This document shows, piece by piece, positions 53,620 through 61,977 of a stretch of DNA of 64,000 bases; position 1 is the stretch's first letter; the number at the start of each line of letters is the position of its first letter. Position numbers and translations under genes: made by a program. The DNA is from Rhynchopus sp. YZ270_cl-10 (taxonomy: Eukaryota; Euglenozoa; Diplonemea; Diplonemida; Diplonemidae): the NCBI GenBank assembly GCA_964035575.1, contig OZ037907.1, positions 310,001 to 374,000 of the forward strand. Reading direction: 5' to 3'. Under the pieces are notes generated by a model. That model saw only the letters and a program-made list of their open reading frames with translations. It was not told where the DNA came from and made no database searches.

Positions 53620-54017
53620 TCGTCAGGGCTCTCGCCGGCGGTGATTTGGGGTCCCGAGCTTTCCCCCCGTAAAAGCGGTCGCTGCGCGCGCTTCGCGCGC
53701 GCGACTCCCTGCCAGTGCAGGGAGGCGTGGCGCTTTCTCCCCTCTGATGCACAAAAGGCAGGTGGGGAGGGGTGAACCACAAGCCGTAGTGTGTCAGCCT
53801 TATCAGTAACCTCGGTACATTTACGAAAGAAACGGCAGTCATGGCACCCAAAGGTTCCTGGCGAAGCCACGGTACGCAACATTTGAGATCTCCTCCGTCT
53901 TCCAACCCTCATAATTGAATGTGATTGACACGTCTTCTCCTTCTTCTTGTGCACAACCTCAAATGTCTCTGATGCTGGACGTTTGCCTGCAACTGACGTG
54001 AACATCCGTACCCACAA
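53620..54017 (-). CDS. Uncharacterised Cys/His-containing reading frame
   Basis: A minus frame of about 130 codons from an ATG at 54017 reads protein-like: VAGKRPASETFEVVHKKKEK, then TFGCHDCRFFRKCTEVTDKA. The CHDC...C spacing could bind zinc. It runs on leftwards into the 53301-53466 repeat, so its natural end is lost. There is a strong palindrome (GCGCGCGCTTCGCGCGCGC) near 53692-53712. No family recognised. It may be a mobile-element gene relic or a small host gene lacking visible introns. Confidence 0.3.
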
Positions 54018-54810
54018 CTACAGCAACCGCCTGCAGAGCCAATTTTTTCCTCAAAAATCCGGGACTTTTTTTTTTTCCTTTCCCCCTTTTTTCGCTTTAT
54101 TTGATCGCGTTGATCGATCGCATCCCACAGGCGAAACTCTCTGGGGGTGGGGTGGAGTAGAATGTATCTGAAATTGCTGTAGGGAAAAACAGGGAATTTT
54201 TTTCAGGGAATTTTTTTATTTTTCCGAAATCTCAATCCCAATCCAGAATTAGAAAAATCCCTGTTGATAACACAAAAAAAAAAAAAAAAAAAAATCCACC
54301 AAAATTTCAGGCAAAAGAGAGGTGGCTAGAGCTACAATCATCGCCATTGATTTGTTCAATTGTGCTGCAAAAAAAAGAAGTTGCCGAGATGAAACCTGAG
54401 AATCATCAAATTTTTTTTCTTGAAAAAAGTATGAAACCACATACCAGAGGTATTTCAGAACATTGTCTCGTTGAGTAAGGGGCTATACATTACCCCATTA
54501 TTTTGAAGATCACCCCCCAAAATAAAATCAAAAAGTGAGATCCATCGAAAAACCATTTTACCATTTCCCCTCCAAAACCTAGAACATCAAAAAAAAGGTA
54601 ATACACACTTCCGTGTATTTGCTAAAATAAGAAGGGGGAGGGGAGTTTTCTTTTGGTGATTTTTTTTTAAAATTAGAACCCCCTAGAAGAAGAGGAGTCA
54701 TCCATGTTATCGATGCAGTGTCTATAACGCCCTCTTTTTTTTGTTCTTCTTTGTTCTTTTCTTTATCAGGCAGAACGCAGTTTTTTTTTTTTGATTATTT
54801 TCTTTTTGTT

Positions 54811-56602
54811 CTATTTCTTCTGCGATTCAAGGTCACCATCCCCAGACTTCTTTTCTTTGAGCGCGCTGGAGGTGGACGCCTTCAGGTTCACGATGGTGTA
54901 CATCAGCCCTCCCCCGAGTGCTGTGAAATGGGATGTGTAAATATTATTATTGGCATGCGTCACAGACAGCAGGTACCATTGGTAGCGTTCGTAGCAAAGC
55001 AGGTTTTGTTTGTTACGCAACTAAAAAAGAAATAGTAACAATCTCGTTTGCTTATGTAAATCAGGAAAAAATCTTGTTGTGCTAATCAGGGTAGGCCAGG
55101 GTTCTCCACCCCCTAATTTGAAGATTAACATCAAACAAAAAAAAATGGGGGAAGAAAAAAAAATGCCGGTAGAAGTACAGATTGTAAAACACAAAAGCGC
55201 TGAGCCCAGGAGGAGGGGTGTCTTGTGGGATCGCTCCCGCGTGGGCTATATAGCTCGTTCAAAACAATATGTCAAGGCTTCACACAAGTACCTCAGCCAG
55301 TAGGGTCTTGTATTTTCCAACCAAAAGAAGCAGCCAATGTGCGTCTGTGTGCTAGAGTAGACTGTATCACACCGATTCTTGCAAGAGAATTGGCCATGCC
55401 AGGCAACGCAAAGACACAGCAGAAAAACCCCCGCTCATACACGGAAAATAATATCCAAGAACTCAGTCCATTCCCCTCTCCTCAGTACTCTAATTATAAA
55501 CACTTTGGAACTGAAAAAAAAAGTGAAGTTGATAGTGCAAACGCAGGCACTGACACTCCGCGGGTTATCGAACCCCCGGAAAAAAGAGGGAAATCATCAC
55601 ATACCCATCACGATTCCGTATGCCCCCTTCTCCGTGGGGTACTGGTTGAAGACGAACATGCTGATGATCGCAAGGGGCACCTTGTTCAGGGCACCCACGA
55701 CACTGTAGGTGGTCGGCGAGGTCATGCGCATGCACCAGAACGAGGCCATGGTCATGACGGCACCCACGAGCATCATCAGCACAAGCCACAGCTTCGCCAT
55801 CTCTGTTGGGGGGGTGGTTATTTATGGGGTTTTTTTTAACACAAAAGCATACCGTTGGAGTCCGAGATGGTGGAGCTCCATCCGTCCGCAGTGTACATGG
55901 TGGGGATCAACAACGGGGGCAGGGCAAGCAGGTTGTTGTAGTACACAGGTCCCCAACGTCCGAGCGACTTCTTGGCGTCGTTGAGCACCATCTTCATGTA
56001 GAGCTGGTAGCCGGTGGTGCAGAGCACGTTCGCGAAGTTCCAGAAGAGCCCCCACCACGTCACGAACGCATCCTGCTGGGCACCGATGTATGACCCAAGA
56101 ATCATAAGCCCAAAGGCAATGAGGGTCCACCGGTCCAGGTAGTGTCCGAAGAAGAAGTTGTCACTGTGGATATGATAATTTTTTTGAAAAAAAGGTGAAA
56201 TAATCGCCTACTGTTAACATACCCAAGCGCGATGAGAACAAGCGCAAGGTTCTTAATAAGAACTGTAATCTGCACACTCATTGTCCGGAGCCCAAGCATC
56301 GAGGTTCCAAGCATACCCACGAACAGCGCAGTAAGGGGAAGCCATTTGAGGAGTAGCGCTTTGTCCATGTTAGGGAAGTCCACATGGCCCATCTTCTTGA
56401 GCACTGCGACCAGGACAAACGCGGAGAGCGCCTGCATGAAAAGAAGCGCCATCGGGAAGTTGATCTTGTGTGTGTCAATCACAAGCTTGTTCAAAATCAC
56501 CATCGAAATGGAGCATGTGCTGTACGCCACAACCGAGAACATAGTCTCAATCATCGTAGCCTTTCCAAAGGCCTGGCTGAATTTGTCCAAAAGGAACGCC
56601 AT
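54811..56602 (-). CDS. GDP-mannose-type nucleotide-sugar transporter (VRG4/LPG2/GONST family), 4 exons
   Basis: Exons 56223-56602, 55853-56163, 55605-55802 and 54811-54920 join in frame to 332 residues; introns are 59, 50 and 684 bp, with GTATGT or GTATGC donors and ACAG acceptors. The protein is hydrophobic throughout, with about ten membrane segments. It carries family signatures: STCSISMVILNKLVI near the N-terminus, SYIGAQQDAF, a YYNNLLALP segment and the GALNK motif (VVGALNKVPLAIISM) that contacts the GDP-sugar in yeast Vrg4. The C-terminal tail is lysine-rich (KEKKSGDGDLESQKK). It would exchange GDP-mannose for GMP across the Golgi membrane. The 684-bp intron contains a family D repeat immediately after its donor. 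Confidence 0.92.
55530..55585 (-). repeat. Family D repeat within the transporter's intron 3
   Basis: In minus sense GGGGGTTCGATAACCCGCGG, AGTGTCAGTGCCTGCGTTTG, CACTATCAACTTCAC and a T-run ending TTTCAG. It lies about 20 bp inside the donor. The hairpin is shortened in this copy. Confidence 0.65.
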
Positions 56603-56888
56603 TTTGTGAGATTACCAAATGAGAAATACAGGGGAGGGGGGGAGGGGAGGGGGAGGAAAGGGAGAAGGAGGGAGCTTGTGTACAAAAAAAGGGAAAGGGG
56701 GAAAAGAAAAGAAAAGAAAAAAAAAGAAAAAAAAGAAAAAAGAACGGTGTGATGAGGTTCACAAATGCCTGTGGGGTTCGGTGGTGGTGGTTTTGAGTGT
56801 GCAAATCAGGAATGGGATGGACAAAAAAAATGTGCAGCAGCGACGCCGATGTAAGTAGCCCAGAAGGGGGAGTTTGAAAATGTTTTTT
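56603..56888. other. Upstream spacer of the transporter gene
   Basis: Purine-rich low-complexity DNA (GGAGGGG and GAAAAGAAAA runs), then GTAAGTAGCCCAGAAG and GGGGGAGTTTGAAAATG at the edge of the inserted element. No gene. Confidence 0.5.
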
Positions 56889-57489
56889 GGGGGCTCCCTA
56901 AAAAGGAGTATTTTGGATAAAAAGGTTCAAAAAGCGCGTGGTTTCTGGGTCAAAAAAGAAGGAAAAAATAGTGAGGGGAGTTGGGTCCAGTCATAGGGGG
57001 TATAGCATATTTTTTGGAAAATTCTTCAAAAAAACGACGATTTTTGCTGGGCACAATGCAAATTTCAGAAAAATCCCAATTTTCGACTGGTTGAGCAAAT
57101 TATGGCCCACCCACCCCGATTGTGTGTCAAAAACAGACTTCAGAATGTTTCTAGAAAGTATTACCCTTATCAGAGGGCGCAGTGTCCGACAAGGGTCACA
57201 GACAGAACGCGATTTAATTGGGGTCAAACGCCTAAGGAAAAGGAAGGATGCAGTATGGCGAGAGAATAAAAGTAGCGCACCGTGCGCCTTGGGCAAATTT
57301 TTTCCTTGTATTTTTTTTTTTTTGGACTTTCGGGCCAGAAAAACCGAAAATTTGGGTTGAAATGGGCATTTTCCTAAGTAAAAACCACGAAATTTCGGGT
57401 GCGCGAAACCACGTTTTAGACCCCCACAGATGCTCAAAAGTGTCAAATTCTGGTTTTAATGGCCTCAAATCGTCGAAATTAGCCCTATA

Positions 57490-58892
57490 CAGTGTGACAC
57501 AGAATTAATGGCCGATGACGACATTTTGTAAAAATTGTTATATTATTCTAAAAAATAGGCAAAATTTGACTCATTTCATTGCATTTTCAACTGGCCGTGT
57601 ATGAAAAGTGTGTGTGTGGGGAAAATATTAACATGGAAATATCCCTTTTTGGTAAAAAAGGGTGTATGTGTAAAAAAAAAAAATACAGTGTAGCAGTACA
57701 AACGAGTGGGTGCACAAAAATAAATAGAGCATGCATTAGTATTTTGTGTGCATTCCGTTGGAATTGCGAACTGCGTCTAGGCGTCGTGGCATTGACATGA
57801 TGTAACGTGCAACGAAGCTATTGTCCATCTTGGACCATTCCTTGTTGATGGCACGTTTAAGTGCTGACACGTCTTTGGGCTCCCGTTCGTTGACTGCAGT
57901 CTGCAGCTTGGCCCACAGGTTCTCAATAGGATTGAGATCAGGGGAGTTGCCTGGCCAGTCAGCTTTAGGGAGGAACGAGAAAGGTTGGGAGGAGAGGAAT
58001 GCTTGAGTAACGTTCGCAGTGTGGCAGGGTGCCCCATCCTGCTGAAACGTGTAGCTACTGTCAGGAAGGAGTTCTTTTATTTCTTTGAGCGCTTTCTGTA
58101 AGACGAGCGTACGGTACTTCTCTGCATTGAGAGCACCGTCATAGAAATAGAGCTTCGTCTTACCTCTGGTGGTGATTCCTCCCCAGACGTGAACCTTCTG
58201 CGTAGCCCTGACCTTATCAACGGTTGGGGGCGGCTCATCACCATCTGCAACCCAGACAACATCGTTCTTCTTGCTCACCCGAGAAAAAAGCCAAAAGTCT
58301 TTTTCATCGGTGAACATCACCTTTGACCAGTCGGTGTTTCGATGCGTTTCAGCAAACTCTATCCGGGCAGTGATGTTCTTTTCCGAGAGCTTTGGTTTGC
58401 TCTTCGTTTGAACGGGCTTCAGCCCCTTCTCCTTCAGGCACCTGCGGACACTCTCCCTCGAAATCTGTAGTCGCGACGCTACTTTCCTGCAAGACTGAAA
58501 CCGCTTGCCCCGCATGTGTCTAACCACCCTATTCTTAACGGTGTCGGTGGTGGCCGATCTCTTGCGTCCCCTCCCTGGCTTGTCCGAAAAATTCCGCTCT
58601 CCAGCGCGGTACTCCTTCACCCACCTACCCAACTCCTCTTCGCAACGTTCAGCAACTCCGCCACCTCATCATGGCTCTTACCGCCAACAACGACTAGCGA
58701 CGCTGCCTGTAGGCGCAACCCTTCCCTCGTGGCCTCAGTGTTCACTTTACCCTTAACCATTATATTTTTGCTTTTATTGTGTTCCTGGGCGTAAATATTT
58801 TATGTTTTGGGGGTGTTTTGAATATGTCCTTGTCAAAATTTGCCGTTTTTTTATAAAATGTCTTCATCGGCCATTAATTCTGTGTCACACTG
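57490..58892 (-). mobile_element. Tc1/mariner transposon, complete with ends
   Basis: Inverted repeats of about 44 bp start CAGTGTGACACAGAATTAAT on both ends with about two mismatches. TA flanks both sides (57488-57489 and 58893-58894). The transposase frame fills the interior. The high similarity of the ends and nearly intact gene indicate a young insertion. Confidence 0.93.
57736..58760 (-). pseudogene. Tc1/mariner-type transposase with one frameshift
   Basis: Translation from ATG at 58758-58760 gives an N-terminal helix-turn-helix (SHDEVAELLNVAKRS), then hits a stop. Near 58633-58640 a one-base change of frame restores GRWVKEYRAGERNFSDKPGR and about 295 more residues to TAG at 57736. The catalytic triad is present: FTDEKDFWLF, FQQDGAPCHTA, NSPDLNPIENLW; I count 37 residues between the second Asp and the Glu, so a DD37E-type spacing. 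The full product would be about 340 residues, usual for the family. The single frameshift may be real inactivation or a sequencing error. Confidence 0.88.
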
Positions 58893-60200
58893 TATAGGCG
58901 GGAAAAAAAATTTGCGAGAGTCCCTTTCTATAAATGGGTCATACTATAGAAAGTGGGGTGGGAGGGTCCGTAGTCCGAGGGTCCGTAAACATTCGAAAAC
59001 ATACGAAAACATGCGTTTTTCCCAGTTTTGGCTGGCAAAAAACATTTTTTTCCCCTTTGTATCTCAGTTTTGGCAAAGGTAAAAAACACTTTTTGAACTT
59101 TTTTGCGATTTTTTAACATGTTTTAGGGAGCCCCCTTTGTATGTTTTGAAAGTGCTTTGTGATCTGTTGTAAGTAGCCAGAAGAGAAAGAGAAAATAGTC
59201 ATGTCATTTTTGATTGTTGTTTTCTTCTACGGACAGGGGGTCAAAAAAATAAAAATAAAAAAATAAGTGAAGGAGAGCAATAAAAGCTGGAGAAGCATAG
59301 AAAGAGTTTAGTGGAGGGTGGGGGAAATAAATTCAGTTGTATCGTTAAATATTGTTGTACGCGTTGTAAATCTTCTCAAAAAAAAAAGACTGTTTGACTT
59401 TCCAACAATACAGTCCCAATACATTTTGTGTTAGGAGGTGAACAAAATAGTCTGATAGGTAAAGTAAAAAGGAGAGGAAAAAGGCTTTTTGAAAACTTTT
59501 TTACCATTCATTAATAGGGAACGGAGCATATGTCCGGAAAGCTCCAAGAAACATGGAGTCGGCGGGCTTAATAGGAAGTTGCCTTTCCTAAACGTGCACA
59601 CACAACTAGCAAAAAAAGGGGAGGTGTCGCCACTCACCTGTATCATCATTGAAATACCATTGCTTACCAATGGTACACTCCAATACTGTTGCCCCCCAGG
59701 GGGGGGGGTTTTTTTTCCAGTTTGATTGCTCAACTACAATTGCCCTGTTGGAGGGTGGGTGTATTGGCGACCGTATCTGAGGATCTATTTCTCCCTTTTA
59801 TTTTTGTGTGCAATCTACAAGAAAATATTCACTGTACATCAAAACCACCTACGGGGGGTTGGCAGTGTGATATAATCTGAGCGCTTTTTTATTATTTAAA
59901 TTGTGGGAGGCTCGGTGATGCTTTTCAGCGGTGCAAATTGCACCTTCCCCCCACAGGAGCCATTGGATGAGCCATTCATAGATGCAGTGTTTCCGCGACC
60001 CAAAAATCGGACGAAGTTCGTCCGGTAGGAAAAAAAAAAAAAAAAACTGCCGGACGAAGTTCGTCCGGACGAAGTTCATCCGGGGAGTGGGAAAAATGGG
60101 TGGGGAGAGGGCCCGGGGTACATTGTAAAGTGGACGAGTGGGGTGCGGCCCCGCAGGGGACGCACCCCACCCCGTATAGAAAAATAAAGGCCTCCCCTCT

Positions 60201-60686
60201 TTGGCGTCGCGCAGATCTGCGGCCGCACTTATGGTATCCCCCTCTATCATTCCCCTCAAACCCTTTGCGGGTTTGCGCACGGAGTACAGCATTGAACAGC
60301 TAGGCAGATTGTACGACCAGTTCTTCACCCCCCACAAACTGGCCTACATGCATCACGATGTCGTGGGCGGGGATGCGCTGAAGCCGGTGTACAGCGACAC
60401 CGCTGAACGGAAGCAGTTCCAGACAGCCAGTATTGTGCAGGGGGTTGAATTCAGTGACCTGTTGGCAGAGTGGCAAGAGCTCAAGTCGGTGTTGAGGGTG
60501 TGCACCTCAATGACAACTCTTCATGACGTTCTGATGTATGTTGAGCTCAATGAGGAAGGTGACACCGAGTACCCTCAGATGAGGACGTTACTCCGTCTCT
60601 TGTTCACTCTTCCTGTGGGTACAAGCACAGCTGAGCGCTTATTCCACCACCCGCCACGCTTTGTTTTCGAGTATCTCGTAACGTGA
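60201..60686 (+). pseudogene. hAT-type transposase C-terminal fragment
   Basis: The 161-codon frame contains FSDLLAEWQELKSVL and, near its end, YPQMRTLLRLLFTLPVGTST followed by AERLF. This matches the hAT dimerisation region (family pattern: LL-LLLTLPVSTATAERSFS) as found in ZMYM/TTF-type elements. The catalytic part is missing, and similarity fades after AERLF. GC content is higher than the surroundings. It is flanked by several palindromes and is likely a truncated mobile element. Confidence 0.65.
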
Positions 60687-60933
60687 GTTTCTCACCTGTT
60701 GTGTCTCACGAAAGACCGTGAGGCGAGACAACTCCGCCGGAGGCCCCCGACCCGGCGCGCGAAGCGCGCCGGGCTCGACCTGTATTGTGTTAAGCACTAG
60801 TAAAAAAAATTTTTTTGGGGGGGAAAAAAAACTCGTCCGCCCCCTTCGAAAACACCGGAAGAACGCGGAAACCCTGCATAGATGGCCCAAAAAAAAAAAA
60901 ATCAAATTTTTCAAAAGAAAATAATAGTTTATG

Positions 60934-60963
60934 AGACAAACCTAAACCACTGTGCTTCGTCAC
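60934..60963 (-). repeat. Hairpin repeat, family A (diverged)
   Basis: In minus sense GGTGA, CGAAGC, ACAGTG, GTTTAG, GT, TTGTC, then TCATAAAC. The outer stem is largely kept. Confidence 0.5.
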
Positions 60964-61703
60964 CCAGAGAGAGAGAAAAAACTGAACCAAACATTTTCCA
61001 CTGATTTTTGTCCTCACTAATCTAACGTCTTTTTTTCCCCTATTGACCGCACACTGCGTGTAAGCAAAAAACAAAAAAACATGCAAAACAAAACCTTAAT
61101 GATCTGGGGCTACTAGCACATACGGGGGGTAGGGAAGACCAGGGGTATGATGGGTTCACTTTTTTTTTGCCATTGAGTTTCCCCTCACAACCTTCTTTTC
61201 TTTCAATAGGCCAAGCCAATGTAAATTGGCGGCAAATAAAAGAATGGAAGAGAAACTTAGAAGGGGTGAAACTTTACTTCTCTGTTTTTGGATACCTTTC
61301 CTCCCCACCCTCTCTCTGGGGGACGTTACCTTTTTTATAACCAAAAAGGAGAGTAAAATAAAAAAGAATTGAGTTAATAGGATACTAAGCTTCACTGTAT
61401 CTTACCAATATCCCCCTTTTTTATAAATCCCCCAGGGAAGGTGATGGGGACAGTTAACGAAATTAGAGTGAAATAAACGAACTGAAAAGAGAGAAAACGA
61501 GAGAGAGACTCTGTGCGTGAACACGAATCCAGCTCAAAAACCTCAAAAAAAAAAAAAAAGAAAAAAGAAAGACAAGACAAAAGGGCGAACGCAATCAGGA
61601 GAAAAGGTATTCAACATACACAATCAATAAATTGATAGCATAGGAGGAGGGATCAACAAAAAAGGAGGGGGAAAAAAGAAAGTGAACCAAGAAAAATTGG
61701 TAA

Positions 61704-61732
61704 GATGGCAGCCTCAGAGTGCTTAGCGACCA
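61704..61732 (-). repeat. Hairpin repeat, family A
   Basis: In minus sense GGTCG, CTAAGC, ACTCTGA, GGCTGC, CATC, then TTACCAATTTTTC. Tail and orientation as usual; inner stem partly lost. Confidence 0.5.
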
Positions 61733-61977
61733 GTATTTCAAATACACTTGAAAGAAACACGGGTAAATGAATCCCCTTTTGTGTGCGCGTGCTTTTTTTT
61801 ATATCCCCCTTCTTCCGTTCCTTTCTTAGAGTCTTCCGTTGTGTAAATGGACTGAAAAAAGAGCAAAACTAAAAAAAGAAACTGGAAAACAATGAAAAAT
61901 GTCGCACTAACTGCACACAAACAAACAAAAAAACTGCAGGACAAACTGCCTGCTCTCTGCCCATTTGACAACTTTGT

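Larger units (their letters stand above)
49637..54810. other. 5.2-kb spacer without supported host genes
   Basis: It holds a family C long copy (49738-49842), family B (51118-51170), inverted-repeat elements (51205-51385, 51486-51643, 51885-51994, 53301-53466) and family A hairpins (51682-51715, 52731-52760). It also holds family D (52050-52084), a 49-base A-run (53070-53118), a 17-19-base G-run near 52863, and an uncharacterised frame (53620-54017). Confidence 0.6.
56889..59135. mobile_element. GGGGGCTCCCTAAAA-ended element hosting a nested Tc1/mariner copy
   Basis: Ends GGGGGCTCCCTAAAA are exact inverse copies, and similarity continues further in (GTTCAAAAAG on both arms). Outside lie GAGTTTGAAAATGTTTTTT on the left and TTTGTATGTTTTGAAAGTGC on the right. 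These are adjacent in the uninterrupted sequence at 40987-41035, so the element's target site can be read directly. Without the nested Tc1 copy it would be about 845 bp. It has no transposase of its own. Confidence 0.75.
59136..61977. other. 2.8-kb spacer with hAT relic and palindromes
   Basis: Apart from the hAT-like fragment (60201-60686) no gene is visible. Palindromes GGACGAAGTTCGTCC (twice, near 60010-60070) and a GTGGGGTGCGGCCCCGC-containing inverted pair (60139-60171) precede the fragment. A GGCGCGCGAAGCGCGCC palindrome follows it (60751-60770). Family A hairpins lie at 60934-60963 and 61704-61732. Confidence 0.55.
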
